Shown one piece after another: positions 7,783 through 17,848 of a stretch of 64,000 bases of DNA. Source of the DNA: Myxococcales bacterium (lineage in GTDB: Bacteria; Myxococcota_A; Polyangia; Polyangiales; Polyangiaceae); NCBI GenBank assembly GCA_025359105.1, contig JANYHK010000056.1:62001-126000 (forward strand), given 5' to 3'. Each line of letters begins with the position of its first letter. The stretch's first letter is position 1. A program made the translations under genes and the position numbers. The notes beneath the pieces were generated by a model. It did no database searches, had not been told where the DNA came from, and was given only the letters and a program-made list of their open reading frames with translations.

Positions 7783-7796
7783 AAGTTTTGAAACTT
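7783..7796. promoter_or_regulatory. Perfect palindrome AAGTTTTGAAACTT, candidate operator
   Basis: Two 6-base arms (AAGTTT and AAACTT) around TG form a perfect dyad. It lies just downstream of the candidate men promoter, in an AT-rich patch of an otherwise very GC-rich region. A repressor site is an inference. The sequence also contains the direct repeat AACTTTC at 7773 and 7792. Confidence 0.4.
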
Positions 7797-7853
7797 TCGT
7801 GAGATGTGACGACGCGCGGCGTCATTTCCGACGTTTCCGGAGGGGACAGGTCC

Positions 7854-8951
7854 ATGGTCACAAGCTTGATCGAAATGCGCCCGGAGGCGCCGCGCGACAC
7901 GGGCCACGACGACGTGCTGGCCCGCCTGGCCGACATCTGCAACATGCGCGGCATCGACGGAACCCCGTCGCGCCTCGGCTCGCTGCTCGGTTGCGTCGAG
8001 GACGACATGCGCGTGATCGACGCAGCGCTCGAGATCGTGAGCGAGGGCGGTTCGCGCGAGCTCCCCGTAGAGAAGAGCGTGCGCCACCTCTTGCGGCTCA
8101 AAGGCAAGCGCCTGCGGCCGATGTGCGTGGCGCTCGCCGCGCGCCTTGGGACGGGTTTCAGCGACGCGGCGCGGGAGATCGCAGTGTCGGCCGAGCTCGT
8201 GCACGCCGCGACGCTCCTGCACGACGACGTCGTCGACCTCGGCGACAAGCGCCGCGGGGAGCCTACGGCGCGCATGATCTACGGCAACGCGGCCTCCATC
8301 TTCGGCGGCGACTGGCTCCTCGTCGAGGCGCTCCGTCGCATCCACGGCGCCGGCGTCCCCGGCGTCATGAACCACGTGCTCGCTGTCCTCGACGAGATGC
8401 TCGGGGCCGAGTCCCTCCAGCTCGCGTGCCGAGGGCGATTCGATCCGAGCCTCAGCGTCTACATGCGCGTCGTCGAGGGCAAGACAGCATCGCTCTTCCG
8501 CTGGGCGCTCGCCTCCGGCGGCCGCGCGGGCGGTCTCGACGACGACGGCTGCCGCGCCCTCGGGACGTACGGCGACCGCCTGGGCGTCGCGTTCCAGGTC
8601 GTCGACGACCTCCTGGATGTCGCAGGCGACGCCACGGCGCTCGGCAAGAACGTCTACGCCGACCTCCGCGAGGGGAAGATGACGTACCCCCTCCTCGTCG
8701 CGCTCGAGCGCGAGCCGCAGCTCCTGCCGACCGTACGCGCAGCGTGCGAGGCCGAGGACGACGCGCACCTCCAGGCGGCCGGCGCGGTCGTCGCCGAGAC
8801 GCTCGCGCGGACGGGCGCCATCGAAGAAGCGCGCGCCTTTGCCACGCGCCTGTCCACCCAGGCCGTCCAGAGCCTCGCCGGCCTCCGCAAGTGCATCGCG
8901 CGCGAGGCGCTCGAGCACACGGCCCTCGAGCTCGTTGGGAGGGGCAAATGA
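7854..8951 (+). CDS. Polyprenyl diphosphate synthase (menaquinone side chain)
   Basis: The protein has 365 residues. It is a trans-prenyltransferase with both Asp-rich motifs: LLHDDVVD (first DDxxD, about residue 122) and QVVDDLLD (second, about 248). The sequences GKRLRP and MTYPLL are also family hallmarks. It condenses isopentenyl diphosphate units onto an allylic primer to make a long-chain prenyl diphosphate, which MenA attaches to DHNA. Exact chain length cannot be read. The start at ATG 7854 follows GGAGGGG with good spacing; upstream in-frame codons lack a site. It is the first gene of the men operon and overlaps menG by 4 bp. Confidence 0.9.
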   Translation: MVTSLIEMRPEAPRDTGHDDVLARLADICNMRGIDGTPSRLGSLLGCVEDDMRVIDAALEIVSEGGSRELPVEKSVRHLLRLKGKRLRPMCVALAARLGTGFSDAAREIAVSAELVHAATLLHDDVVDLGDKRRGEPTARMIYGNAASIFGGDWLLVEALRRIHGAGVPGVMNHVLAVLDEMLGAESLQLACRGRFDPSLSVYMRVVEGKTASLFRWALASGGRAGGLDDDGCRALGTYGDRLGVAFQVVDDLLDVAGDATALGKNVYADLREGKMTYPLLVALEREPQLLPTVRAACEAEDDAHLQAAGAVVAETLARTGAIEEARAFATRLSTQAVQSLAGLRKCIAREALEHTALELVGRGK

Positions 8952-9676
8952 ACGAGCTGCAGCCCAAGGGCGGTAGCGGCGAGATGTTCGACGCCATCGC
9001 CGACAAGTACGATCTGGTCAACCGCGTCATCTCGCTCGGCATCGACCAGAGCTGGCGGCGCAAGGCGGTCCGCGCGATGAACCTGAGCGACGGGTCGCGG
9101 GTCATCGATCTCGCGACCGGCACCGGCGATCTCGCCATCCTCACGGCGAAGACCCACCCGCACGTGACCGTCCTCGGGCTCGACCCGTCGACGAAGATGC
9201 TCGCCGTCGGCGAGACGAAGGTGAAGGCCGCGGGGCTCGAAGGCCGCGTGGCGCTGAAGGTCGGCGACGCGCAGGCGATCGACGTGCCCGACGCGAGCGT
9301 GGACGCCACGAGCATCTCGTTCGGCATTCGCAACGTCCCCGACCGCGCCAAGGCGCTCCGCGAGATGGCGCGCGTCGTGCGCCCGGGCGGACGCATCGTG
9401 ATCCTCGAGCTCGCGGAGCCGACGACGCCGGTGCTCGGCCCGCTGGCGCGCTGGCACATCCATACGCTCGTCCCCGCCATCGGCGCGGCGCTCTCCGGCG
9501 CTCGCGAGTACCGGTACCTCGAGAAGTCGATCGCCGCGTTCCCGCCGCGGGCGGAGTTCGCGGCGCTCATGAGGGCCTCGAACCTCGAGGTCATCGCCGC
9601 CGAGCCGCTGACGTTCGGCGTCGCGACGCTCTACGTGGCGACGCCGTCGGCGGAGAAGCCCCATGCTCGCCGCTGA
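8948..9676 (+). CDS. menG: Demethylmenaquinone methyltransferase
   Basis: The protein has 242 residues, the usual length of UbiE/MenG. It shows the N-terminal family motif MFDAIADKYDLVN, the SAM-binding loop VIDLATGTGD (about 47-56), FGIRNVPDR and the later YLEKSIAAFPP. It methylates the demethylmenaquinone ring with S-adenosylmethionine, the last step of the pathway. ATG 8948 overlaps the previous stop (ATGA), which implies translational coupling. Whether it also serves ubiquinone is unlikely, since only men genes are near. Confidence 0.93.
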   Translation: MNELQPKGGSGEMFDAIADKYDLVNRVISLGIDQSWRRKAVRAMNLSDGSRVIDLATGTGDLAILTAKTHPHVTVLGLDPSTKMLAVGETKVKAAGLEGRVALKVGDAQAIDVPDASVDATSISFGIRNVPDRAKALREMARVVRPGGRIVILELAEPTTPVLGPLARWHIHTLVPAIGAALSGAREYRYLEKSIAAFPPRAEFAALMRASNLEVIAAEPLTFGVATLYVATPSAEKPHARR

Positions 9677-10958
9677 CGCCATCTGCGTCCTCACGCGGCC
9701 CGCGCCGCGCGTGCCACCGGAGGTGTTCTTGAGCCTGCCGATCGACGGCGAGCGCATGCTCTGGGACGCGGGCGACGGCTGGGCGTTCGCCGGCCGCGGC
9801 GCCGCCGCGCGCGTCGAGGCGTGGGGCGACCGCCGCTTCGTCGACGCACGCGACGCCGCGTCGCGCGTCTTCGCGTCGCTCCTCGACCTCGACAAGGGCG
9901 CAGCGCCGAAGATGCGCATGTTCGGGGGTCTCTCGTTCCAGCCGCAAGGCACCGCGGCGGCGCCTTGGACCGGGTTCGCCGACGCGAGCTTCGTCCTGCC
10001 GCGGTGGACGTACTGCGTCTCGCAGGATGCGGCGTTCGTCCGCGTCGCCGCGCCGGCCGGCGAGCTCCGCGGCGTCGAGGACCGGCTCGCGTCGGTCTTG
10101 CGCGCGCTCGAGGCCGCGCCCGAGCGCGCCACCATCCCGCCTCCGAACGGCGCGCGCCTCGTCGAGATGGAGCGCCTGGTCTGGGACCAGATGGTCGAGG
10201 GGGCGCTGCGGTCCATCCGCAGCCACGAGCTGCAGAAGGTCGTGACGGCCCGAAGGAGCGCGGTCACGCTTCGCACGCCCATCGACTTGCCGGCGGCGCT
10301 CGCGCGGATGCGCCGTCTCGAGCCGACGTGCACACGCTTCGCCGTCGAGCGCGAAGGCGGCGTCTTCCTGGGCGCCACACCGGAGCGCTTGGCCGTGCTC
10401 CGCGGGCTCCGCGTGGAGGTGGATGCCCTGGCGGGATCCATCCCGCGGCGCGATCTGGGCGAAGAGAAGGAGCTCCTCGCGAGCGACAAGGATCAGCGCG
10501 AGCACGCCCTCGTCGTCGAGGGGATCCGCGCGGCGCTCGCGTCGTTCTGCGACGACGTGGACGCCCCCGCCGTGCCGGTCGTGCGGACGCTGCGCGCGGT
10601 GCACCACCTGTGGACGCCGATCAGCGCCGCCCTGCGGGCGCCGACGCACGTGCTCGATCTCGTCGCCGCGGTGCACCCGACGCCCGCGGTGTGCGGGCTC
10701 CCTCGCGAGCTCGCGCGTGGCTGGATCGCGGCGCACGAGCCGGTGCCCCGGGGCTGGTACGCCTCGCCGGTCGGCTGGTTCGACGAAGGGGGCGAAGGGC
10801 AGTTCTCCGTCGCCATTCGCTCCGCGCTCGTGAAGGGGACGAACGCGTGGCTCTTCGCCGGCTGCGGCATCGTCGAGGGCTCCGATCCCGCGCTCGAGTA
10901 CGAGGAGACGGGGGTGAAGCAGACGACGATGCTCGCGACCCTCGGGGTCTCGCCGTGA
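9663..10958 (+). CDS. menF: Isochorismate synthase
   Basis: The protein has 431 residues. The chorismate-binding fold is clear in the C-terminal half: HELQKVVTARR with the general-base Lys, FLGATPERL, LVAAVHPTPAVCG and FAGCGIVEGSDP, which carries the Mg-binding Glu. The N-terminal part is divergent, as usual for this family. It converts chorismate to isochorismate, the committed step into menaquinone. Its start overlaps menG by 14 bp and its stop overlaps the menD GTG by 4 bp. Salicylate or enterobactin-type EntC is an alternative on sequence alone, but the operon decides for MenF. Confidence 0.92.
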   Translation: MLAADAICVLTRPAPRVPPEVFLSLPIDGERMLWDAGDGWAFAGRGAAARVEAWGDRRFVDARDAASRVFASLLDLDKGAAPKMRMFGGLSFQPQGTAAAPWTGFADASFVLPRWTYCVSQDAAFVRVAAPAGELRGVEDRLASVLRALEAAPERATIPPPNGARLVEMERLVWDQMVEGALRSIRSHELQKVVTARRSAVTLRTPIDLPAALARMRRLEPTCTRFAVEREGGVFLGATPERLAVLRGLRVEVDALAGSIPRRDLGEEKELLASDKDQREHALVVEGIRAALASFCDDVDAPAVPVVRTLRAVHHLWTPISAALRAPTHVLDLVAAVHPTPAVCGLPRELARGWIAAHEPVPRGWYASPVGWFDEGGEGQFSVAIRSALVKGTNAWLFAGCGIVEGSDPALEYEETGVKQTTMLATLGVSP

Positions 10959-12724
10959 GCAACCTCCACGTCGCGTGGGCGCGCCTCTTCATGCGCGCGC
11001 TCGCGACGTCGGGGGTGAAGCACCTCGTCGTGAGCCCCGGCTCGCGCTCGACGCCGCTCGTGCTCGCCGCGGCGCGCGAAGAGCGGCTCACCTGCCACGT
11101 CGTCGTCGACGAGCGGAGCGCCGCGTTCTTCGCGCTGGGCCAGGCGCGCGCGACCCACGTGCCGACGGCGCTCCTCTGTACGTCGGGCACGGCGGGAGCC
11201 CACTATTTCCCGGCGATCATCGAGGCGAGCGCGAGCTTCGTGCCGCTCGTCGTGGTGACCGCGGATCGTCCCTGGGAGGCGTATGACGCCGCTGCGCCGC
11301 AGACGATCGATCAGACCAAGCTCTTCGGCGGCTACGTGCGCCACTTCGCCGAGCTCGGGCTGCCCGACGCGTCGGCGGCGGCGATGCGCGCGGTCCCGCG
11401 GATCGCCGCGCAGGCAGTCGAGAGGGCGCTGGGCCCGACGCCCGGGCCCGTCCACGTCAACGCGCGGCTGCGCAAGCCCCTCGAGCCGGTCGCCGCGCCG
11501 CCGGGCAGCCCCCGCGAAGCGTGGGAGGACGAGTGGGACCGCCTCATGGCGATCGGAGCGCCCCGCGTGCACGCGGCCGTCGCGACGTCGGCGGCGCCGA
11601 GCGACGCGGTGATCGCCGAGCTCGCCGCGGTGTGCGCGCGCGCGTCGCGTGGCCTCGTGGTGTGCGGACCCGCTCCAGTCCACGACGCCGACGCGCGTCG
11701 CGACGCGGTCCTGCCGTTCGCGCGGAGGGTGGGGTTTCCCGTGCTCGTGGAGGCGACGAGCCAGCTCCGCTTCGGCGGCGACGGGCGCGGTCCGGTGCTC
11801 GGCGCGTTCGACGGAGTGCTCCGCGATCCGGCGGCGCGCGCACGCCTCGCCGCCGACCTCGTGATCGAGATCGGTGCCCCGGCGACGTCGAGCGCGTATG
11901 CCACGTTCCTCGCTGAGCAGCCGCCGGCGCGGCGCGTCGTCGTCGCGGCACACGGGTGGAACGATCCGGCGGGCGGAGCGACGGATCTCGTGCGCGGGGA
12001 CCCTGCGACCGTCGTTCGCGCCCTCGCCGAGCGATTGCCTGCCGGCGCGCGGACCAGCGCCCTCGCCGAGGCCTTCACACGCGCCGAAGCGGCCGTGTGG
12101 GGCGTCGTGCGCGAGGAGCTGGAGGAGGGGGTGCTCACGGAGGGTCGCGTCGCGCGCGATCTGGTCGAAGCGCTCCCCGAGGACGCCACGCTCATCGTCT
12201 CGAACAGCAACCCCGTTCGCGACGTCGACACGTACGCGCCACCGACCAGGCGCCGCCTCGCCGTCCTGCACCAGCGTGGCGCGAGCGGGATCGACGGCCT
12301 CGTCTCCGGCGCCGCGGGCGCGCGCGCCGTCGCGCGAGGGCCGGTGGCGCTCCTCGTCGGCGATCTCGCGTTCCTGCATGATCTGGGCGGCCTCGCCGTC
12401 CTCCGCGCGACCCGGGGACCGCTCGTCGTCGTCGTCGTCCAGAACGGGGGCGGGCGCATCTTCGAGCAGCTCCCCATCGCGCGCGCCACCGACGTGGCGA
12501 CGCTCGGCCGATTCTTCGTCACCCCCGAGCCCGTCGATCTCGCGCACGCAACCGCCGCGTTCGGCGTCGCCCACCGCTCGGTGCGAACGCCGGCCGAGCT
12601 CTCGGCGGCCCTTCGGGATGCGCTGGTGTCGGACGTCCCCGTCGTCGTCGAGGCGATCGTGGAGCCGAACGCGGCCGCTCGACGCGCGCGCATCTGGAGC
12701 GAGTGGCCGCGGAGGCTCGCATGA
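10955..12724 (+). CDS. menD: SEPHCHC synthase (thiamine-diphosphate enzyme)
   Basis: The protein has 589 residues, normal for MenD. Motifs: [12 protein letters not shown] at about 24-35, [23 protein letters not shown], then in the ThDP domain GDLAFLHD and [11 protein letters not shown]. The conserved [11 protein letters not shown] strand is present. It adds the succinic semialdehyde unit from 2-oxoglutarate to isochorismate. GTG 10955 overlaps the menF stop (GTGA); no separate ribosome-binding site is seen, consistent with coupling. The reading frame is intact and codon use matches its neighbours. Confidence 0.95.
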   Translation: MSNLHVAWARLFMRALATSGVKHLVVSPGSRSTPLVLAAAREERLTCHVVVDERSAAFFALGQARATHVPTALLCTSGTAGAHYFPAIIEASASFVPLVVVTADRPWEAYDAAAPQTIDQTKLFGGYVRHFAELGLPDASAAAMRAVPRIAAQAVERALGPTPGPVHVNARLRKPLEPVAAPPGSPREAWEDEWDRLMAIGAPRVHAAVATSAAPSDAVIAELAAVCARASRGLVVCGPAPVHDADARRDAVLPFARRVGFPVLVEATSQLRFGGDGRGPVLGAFDGVLRDPAARARLAADLVIEIGAPATSSAYATFLAEQPPARRVVVAAHGWNDPAGGATDLVRGDPATVVRALAERLPAGARTSALAEAFTRAEAAVWGVVREELEEGVLTEGRVARDLVEALPEDATLIVSNSNPVRDVDTYAPPTRRRLAVLHQRGASGIDGLVSGAAGARAVARGPVALLVGDLAFLHDLGGLAVLRATRGPLVVVVVQNGGGRIFEQLPIARATDVATLGRFFVTPEPVDLAHATAAFGVAHRSVRTPAELSAALRDALVSDVPVVVEAIVEPNAAARRARIWSEWPRRLA

Positions 12725-13464
12725 TCCCGACGGCGTTCCTCCACGGGTTCCTGGGCGCCCCCTCGGCGTGGGACGAGGTGGTCCGCTTCCTCGAAGGGGC
12801 GTGCGAGGCGCACGCGCTGGCGCTCCCCGGTCATGGCCCCCGCCCGTGGATCCCCGCCTCGTGCACCATTTTCGAGGACGCCATCGACGCGTTCGTCCAG
12901 CGCCTTCCGGCGCGCGCGCACCTCGTGGGCTATTCGATGGGCGCGCGCGTGGCCCTCGGCGCCGCCGCGCGTCACCCCGCGCGCGTCGCGTCGCTCGTCC
13001 TCGTGGGCCTGCACCCTGGTCTGACCGACGACGACGAGCGCCGCGCCCGCCGCGCGTGGGACGAGCAACTCGCGTTCGACCTCGAGACGAATGGCCTCGC
13101 TCCGTTCGTCGATGCCTGGGAGGCGCTCCCCCTGTGGGACACGCAGCGCGCCCTGCCCGATGCCGTTCGCGCGCGAAGGCATGCAGAGCGCATGGCGCAG
13201 CTCCCCGCCGCCCTCGCATGGGCGCAGCGCACGCTCGGCCTGGCTGCGATGCCGGCGATGTGGGACGCCCTCGCCGCGCTGGCAGTACCGGTGCACCTCG
13301 TCACCGGCGCGCGCGACGCGAAGTTCACGGAGCTCGCCCGTCGCGCCGTCGAACGTGCGCCGGCGTGCCTTCACACCACCGTCGGCGGCGCGGGCCACGA
13401 CGTCGGCCTCGAAGCGCCCCGGGCGCTCGCCTCGATCGTCCGCACGGGAACAACAGGAGCATGA
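12721..13464 (+). CDS. menH: SHCHC synthase, alpha/beta hydrolase
   Basis: The protein has 247 residues. Alpha/beta-hydrolase fold with [11 protein letters not shown] (oxyanion loop), the nucleophile elbow GYSMG at about 68-72, an Asp in VTGARDAKF, and His in GGAGHDVG. MenH eliminates pyruvate from SEPHCHC to form SHCHC. The position between menD and menB supports MenH rather than a generic esterase. ATG 12721 overlaps the menD stop (ATGA). An in-frame ATG at 12703 exists but would extend into menD without a family match. Confidence 0.88.
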   Translation: MIPTAFLHGFLGAPSAWDEVVRFLEGACEAHALALPGHGPRPWIPASCTIFEDAIDAFVQRLPARAHLVGYSMGARVALGAAARHPARVASLVLVGLHPGLTDDDERRARRAWDEQLAFDLETNGLAPFVDAWEALPLWDTQRALPDAVRARRHAERMAQLPAALAWAQRTLGLAAMPAMWDALAALAVPVHLVTGARDAKFTELARRAVERAPACLHTTVGGAGHDVGLEAPRALASIVRTGTTGA

Positions 13465-13469
13465 GAGCC

Positions 13470-14324
13470 ATGAAACTGCAGTGGAACAAGGTCCAGGGCT
13501 ACGAAGACATCGTCTACGAGAAGGTCCTCCTTCCGCGCGACGACGATCCGGCGACCCCGCTCGGCGGCATCGCCAAGATCACGATCAACCGCCCCGAGGT
13601 CCGCAACGCGTTCCGCCCGCGCACCGTCGTCGAGATGAGCCGCGCGATGAGCGACGCGCGTGACGACTCGGACGTCGGCGTCGTCATCTTGACCGGCGCC
13701 GGCGACGACGCGTTCTGCTCGGGCGGCGACCAGCGCGTGCGCGGCGAGGGCGGCTACGTCGGCGAAGACGGCGTCGCGCGCCTCAACGTCCTCGATCTGC
13801 AGCGCCAGATCCGCACCCTTCCCAAGCCCGTCGTCGCGATGGTGGCCGGCTACGCCATCGGCGGCGGCCACGTCCTCCACATGATGTGCGATCTGACGAT
13901 CGCCGCCGACAACGCGCGCTTCGGCCAGACGGGGCCCAGGGTCGGCAGCTTCGACGGCGGCTACGGCGCCTCGTACATGGCGCGGATCGTCGGCCAGAAG
14001 AAGGCGCGCGAGATCTGGTTCCTCTGCCGCCAGTATGACGCGAAGCAGGCGCTCGACATGGGGCTGGTGAACACCGTGGTGCCCCTCGCGAAGCTCGAGG
14101 AGGAGACGGTGCAGTGGTGCCGGGAGATGCTCGAGAACAGCCCCCTCGCGCTCCGCTGCCTCAAGGCGTCGCTCAACGCCGACTGCGACGGCCAGGCGGG
14201 CCTCCAGGAGCTCGCCGGCAACGCCACGCTCCTCTACTACATGACCGAGGAGGGCAAGGAAGGGAAGAAGGCCTTCCTCGAGAAGCGCAAACCCAACTTC
14301 TCCCGCTTCAAGCGCCTGCCGTGA
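13470..14324 (+). CDS. menB: 1,4-dihydroxy-2-naphthoyl-CoA synthase
   Basis: The protein has 284 residues of the crotonase fold. It has the MenB signatures [38 protein letters not shown] and [11 protein letters not shown]. It closes the second ring of o-succinylbenzoyl-CoA to give DHNA-CoA. The segment FGQTGP carries Gly where actinobacterial MenB has Asp, which marks the bicarbonate-dependent type I form known from E. coli. ATG 13470 is preceded by AGGAG at good spacing; ATG 13461 overlaps the menH stop and would add three residues. C-terminal residues are typical and complete. Confidence 0.95.
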   Translation: MKLQWNKVQGYEDIVYEKVLLPRDDDPATPLGGIAKITINRPEVRNAFRPRTVVEMSRAMSDARDDSDVGVVILTGAGDDAFCSGGDQRVRGEGGYVGEDGVARLNVLDLQRQIRTLPKPVVAMVAGYAIGGGHVLHMMCDLTIAADNARFGQTGPRVGSFDGGYGASYMARIVGQKKAREIWFLCRQYDAKQALDMGLVNTVVPLAKLEEETVQWCREMLENSPLALRCLKASLNADCDGQAGLQELAGNATLLYYMTEEGKEGKKAFLEKRKPNFSRFKRLP

Positions 14325-15232
14325 GCGCCGTGACGTCGCCCGCCGCGCGGCCCGGATCGCTCCGGGCGTGGATCCTCGCGATCCGGCCGGCGACGCTCAC
14401 CGTGGGGCTGTCCCCGGTGCTCGTCGGCGCCGCGGTGGCGTCGTCCGTCGGCGCGACGCGCGCGCTGGCCATGGTCGCTGCGCTGCTCGGCGCGATCTTC
14501 CTGCAGATCGGCTCGAACCTCGCCAACGACGTCTTCGATCACGAGAAAGGCGCCGACGGGCCTGGTCGGCTGGGTCCGCTGCGCGTCACGCAGGCGGGGC
14601 TCCTGAAGCCGAGCGCGGTGCGTGGCGGCATGGTCGTCGCGTTCGCGCTGGCGCTCACCACCGGAATTTACCTTACGACGGTCGCGGGCTGGCCGATCGT
14701 CGCGATCGGCCTCGCGTCGATCGCGTCGGCGGTCGCCTACACCGGCGGCCCGTACCCGCTCGGCTACCACGGGCTGGGGGACGTGTTCGTCTTCGTCTTC
14801 TTCGGGCTCGTCGCGGTGTGCGGCACGGCGTTCGTCGCGACCGGGGGCGTGCCGCTCCTCGCGTGGCTGGCGGCGGTGCCGGTGGGGAGCCTGGCGACGT
14901 GCGTGCTCGTCGTGAACAACGTGCGCGATCGCGAGACGGATCTCCGTGCCGGCAAGCGCACGCTGGCCGTCCGCTTCGGCCGTCGCTTCGGCGTCGCGGA
15001 ATACGTCGTGCTGGTCGCGGCGGCCTACGCGGTCCCGGTCCTGCTCGTCGCGGCGCGCATCTCCGGTCCGTTCGTGCTGCTGCCGCTCCTCACCCTCCCG
15101 ATCGCCGCGCGCCTCGCTCGTACGGTCGCGCGCGAGACGGACGGGCCCACGCTCAACCGAGCGCTCGCCTCGACGGCGCGCTTGCTCCTCTTTTTCAGCG
15201 CGCTCTTCGCCGCGGGCCTCGCGATGCGATGA
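14321..15232 (+). CDS. menA: DHNA polyprenyltransferase
   Basis: The protein has 303 residues with about eight or nine membrane helices, as in UbiA-family enzymes. The two Asp-rich loops are present: [11 protein letters not shown] (about 66-76) and [16 protein letters not shown] (about 195-210). It transfers the prenyl chain to DHNA with loss of CO2, yielding demethylmenaquinone in the membrane. GTG 14321 overlaps the menB stop by 4 bp; a second GTG three codons on is possible. The upstream prenyl synthase supplies the chain and MenG acts on the product. Confidence 0.93.
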   Translation: MSAVTSPAARPGSLRAWILAIRPATLTVGLSPVLVGAAVASSVGATRALAMVAALLGAIFLQIGSNLANDVFDHEKGADGPGRLGPLRVTQAGLLKPSAVRGGMVVAFALALTTGIYLTTVAGWPIVAIGLASIASAVAYTGGPYPLGYHGLGDVFVFVFFGLVAVCGTAFVATGGVPLLAWLAAVPVGSLATCVLVVNNVRDRETDLRAGKRTLAVRFGRRFGVAEYVVLVAAAYAVPVLLVAARISGPFVLLPLLTLPIAARLARTVARETDGPTLNRALASTARLLLFFSALFAAGLAMR

Positions 15233-16281
15233 CTCACGGCGTCCGGCTCGTCATGGGCCATGTCGCCCTGCCTCGCCCGATCGCGACCGCGCGCGGCACG
15301 TGGGCGGAGCGACGCGGGGTGCGCATCGAGCTGTCGGACGGCCCCCTCCTCGGGCAGGGCGAGGCCACGCCGCTCCCCGGCTACTCGCCCGACGACGTGG
15401 ACGCATGCGCGCGCGCGATCCGTGACATCGCGCCGCTCCTCGACGTTCGCGCGACGCACCTCGCGGCACGCTTCGACGACGCGCTCGCCGAACTCCCGTG
15501 CGCGCGCTTCGCGCTCGAGTCTGCGCTCGTCGACCTCGAGGCCCAGCGCCGGGGCACGAGCGTCGCCGAGGTCCTCGCGGGCGCGAAGGTCACGCGGCCC
15601 GTCGCCATTTCGGGGCTCGTCGATCTCACCTCGCCGGACTTCGAAGAGCGTGCACGCAAGCTCGTCCGCCGCGGCGTCACGACGGTCAAGGTCAAGGTCG
15701 GCGCGGCTCCGCGCGAGGTCGAGCTCGTCCGACTCGCCGCGCTGCGGGTCGCCATCGGCGACGCAACTTGCCTGCGCCTGGACGCGAACGGCGCCTTCGA
15801 CCTCGACGGCGCGCGCGCGCTGCTCCGCGACGTGGCCCGTTTTGCGCCCGAGCTCGTGGAGGAGCCGACCTCCGGCGAGGACCTCGCGGCGCTCGGTAAG
15901 GCCGGCTGCCCGTGGGCCGCCGACGAATCCCTGCAGAATGCAGACCTCGCCGCGCGCCTCCTCACGTCGCCATGCGCCGCGTTCGTCGTGAAGCCGCAGC
16001 TCCACGGCCTCCACGCCGCGCGGGCGCTGGCGCTTCGCGCGCAAGACGCGGGGAAAGCGGTCGTCGTCACCCACCTCTTCGACGGCCCCGTCGCGATCGC
16101 CGCAGCGTGCGAGCTCGCCCTCTCCCTGCCCACCGCGCCGCGCGCGTGCGGCCTCGACGCGCACCCCTCGATCTCGTTGTTCGGCGACGCCGTCGTGCCC
16201 CAGCTCGCGCCTGCAGCGGCGGCCACGCACGTCACGGCGCACGCTCCCGGCCTCGGCGTGGTCTTCGCGCCGCGCAGCTGA
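15229..16281 (+). CDS. menC: o-Succinylbenzoate synthase
   Basis: The protein has 350 residues. Enolase-superfamily barrel with the catalytic set of the MLE/OSBS subgroup: KVKV (second Lys, about 147-150), LRLDANG (metal Asp), LVEEP (metal Glu), AADES (metal Asp) and VVKPQL (second base Lys). It dehydrates SHCHC to o-succinylbenzoate. OSBS enzymes diverge strongly in sequence and some also racemise N-acylamino acids, but the location between menA and menE fixes the role. ATG 15229 overlaps the menA stop (ATGA). Confidence 0.9.
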   Translation: MTHGVRLVMGHVALPRPIATARGTWAERRGVRIELSDGPLLGQGEATPLPGYSPDDVDACARAIRDIAPLLDVRATHLAARFDDALAELPCARFALESALVDLEAQRRGTSVAEVLAGAKVTRPVAISGLVDLTSPDFEERARKLVRRGVTTVKVKVGAAPREVELVRLAALRVAIGDATCLRLDANGAFDLDGARALLRDVARFAPELVEEPTSGEDLAALGKAGCPWAADESLQNADLAARLLTSPCAAFVVKPQLHGLHAARALALRAQDAGKAVVVTHLFDGPVAIAAACELALSLPTAPRACGLDAHPSISLFGDAVVPQLAPAAAATHVTAHAPGLGVVFAPRS

Positions 16282-16284
16282 CCC

Positions 16285-17724
16285 GTGCCAAATCCCCGTG
16301 ATTTCGTGGAGCGTTCAGGCTATGTGCCGGGCATGCGCTTTCGCGTGCTCGCTGCTGCGCGCGACGCCGGTGAACGAATCGCGCTCGTCCTTCCCGGGGG
16401 CGAGCGCGTCTCCTATGCGACGCTCGGCGAGCGTGTGGGGCGCGTCGCCGAAGTCCTGCGCGCGGGCGGCGTGGGGCCGCGCGCGCGCGTCGCGATCTGG
16501 GGCACGACGCGGGAGCCGACGCTCCTGGCGATGTTCGCCGCTCTCGAGCTCGGCGCCACGCTCGTGCCGGTCCACCCGCGCCTCGTCGCGACCGAGGCGG
16601 AGGTGCTCATCCGCGCCTCGACGCCGGCTCGCACGTTCCTCGAGGACGATCTCGACGAGCTCGTCCTCTGCGCGAGGCGCGGGCCGGTGGTCGCTCCGCA
16701 GCCGCCGCCCGCCGCGCGCGATCCGCTCGCCATCCTGTTCACGTCGGGCTCCACCGGGCGACCGAAGGGGGCGATCCTGTCGCGCGCCGCTTTCCTAGCG
16801 AGCGCGGAGGCGAGCGAGAAGAACCTCGGCTGGCGCGACGACGACGCCTGGCTCCTCGCGATGCCCGTCTGCCACGTCGGCGGCCTCTCCATCCTCACGC
16901 GCTGCCTTGCCGCACGTCGCACCGTCGTCGTTCACGAGCGCTTCGACGCGGACGCGACGCTCGCCGCCGTCGGCGCCGGCGTGACGCTCCTCTCGGTGGT
17001 GCCGACGATGCTGAAGCGCCTGCTCGAAGCCGACCGGCACAACGTTCTCGCCCGCGTGCGCGCGGTGCTCGTCGGGGGCGCCGCATGTCCGCCTGCGCTC
17101 CTCGAGGAATGCGCGTCGCGCGGTGTGATCTCGCTGACGACGTACGGGCTCACGGAGGCGTGCTCGCAGGTGACGTCGCAGCGCCTCCGCGAGGCTTCGC
17201 TCGTCGAGCCCGGCTGCGGCTCGCCCCTCGACGGCACGGAGGTCGCGATTCACGAAGGACGCATTCACGTGCGCGGCAGCACGATGATGGACGGCTACCT
17301 CGCCGAAGCGCCGCTCGCGCGCGGCGCGTGGTTCGACACCGGAGACCTCGGCGAGCTCGACGACGCAGGCCGCCTCCACGTTCACGCGCGCCGCGTCGAC
17401 CTCGTCGTCACCGGCGGCGAGAACGTGTACCCCGCCGAGGTCGAGGCCGCCCTCGAGTCATGCCCAGGTGTCCGACGCGCGTTCGTGTTCGGCGTCCCCG
17501 ACCCCGAGTGGGGTGAGCTCGTCGCGTGTGCGATCGAGCGCGATCCAGGACGCGAGGCAGCCGAGCAGGAAATTTACACCTCCATGACGCGCGTCCTGGC
17601 GACCCACAAAAGGCCGCGGAGGGTGTGCTTCACGGAGACGTTACCGACCATCGGCGAGAAGCTCGACAGGGCACGCGGCAAGGAGAATTACGCGGGATCC
17701 GTACGCGTTTGGACCAAGGCGTGA
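16285..17724 (+). CDS. menE: o-Succinylbenzoate-CoA ligase
   Basis: The protein has 479 residues of the ANL adenylate-forming family: P-loop TSGSTGRPKGA (about 152-162), TYGLTE (about 286-291), WFDTGDLG, and GGENVYPAEVE. It activates o-succinylbenzoate with ATP and CoA for MenB. Start at GTG 16285, three bases after the menC stop; an internal ATG at 16333 is a possible shorter start. Last gene of the men operon; 124 bp separate it from the next gene. Confidence 0.9.
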   Translation: MPNPRDFVERSGYVPGMRFRVLAAARDAGERIALVLPGGERVSYATLGERVGRVAEVLRAGGVGPRARVAIWGTTREPTLLAMFAALELGATLVPVHPRLVATEAEVLIRASTPARTFLEDDLDELVLCARRGPVVAPQPPPAARDPLAILFTSGSTGRPKGAILSRAAFLASAEASEKNLGWRDDDAWLLAMPVCHVGGLSILTRCLAARRTVVVHERFDADATLAAVGAGVTLLSVVPTMLKRLLEADRHNVLARVRAVLVGGAACPPALLEECASRGVISLTTYGLTEACSQVTSQRLREASLVEPGCGSPLDGTEVAIHEGRIHVRGSTMMDGYLAEAPLARGAWFDTGDLGELDDAGRLHVHARRVDLVVTGGENVYPAEVEAALESCPGVRRAFVFGVPDPEWGELVACAIERDPGREAAEQEIYTSMTRVLATHKRPRRVCFTETLPTIGEKLDRARGKENYAGSVRVWTKA

Positions 17725-17848
17725 CCTGCCCACCGGCGCACGCACGATCTGCACGTGACATGACGTCCATGACATCGCCGTGAGAGATGGCATCGAGACG
17801 GGCGAGGTCGCCTCCCCACGGCACGGATCTCGCTAGGGAATCCATGAA

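Noticed and set aside
9663-10958. EntC-type isochorismate synthase for a siderophore
   Set aside because: The motifs do not separate EntC from MenF, but the position inside the men operon with 4- to 14-bp overlaps favours MenF.
10493-13219. Very long minus-strand open frame (over 900 codons) across menF, menD and menH
   Set aside because: It mirrors strongly conserved menaquinone genes and is Arg/Ala-rich, as expected for antisense frames in GC-rich DNA.
17743-17776. Repeated CATGAC-like words before the CrtC-like fusion gene
   Set aside because: The near-direct repeat is imperfect and too short to call a regulatory site.
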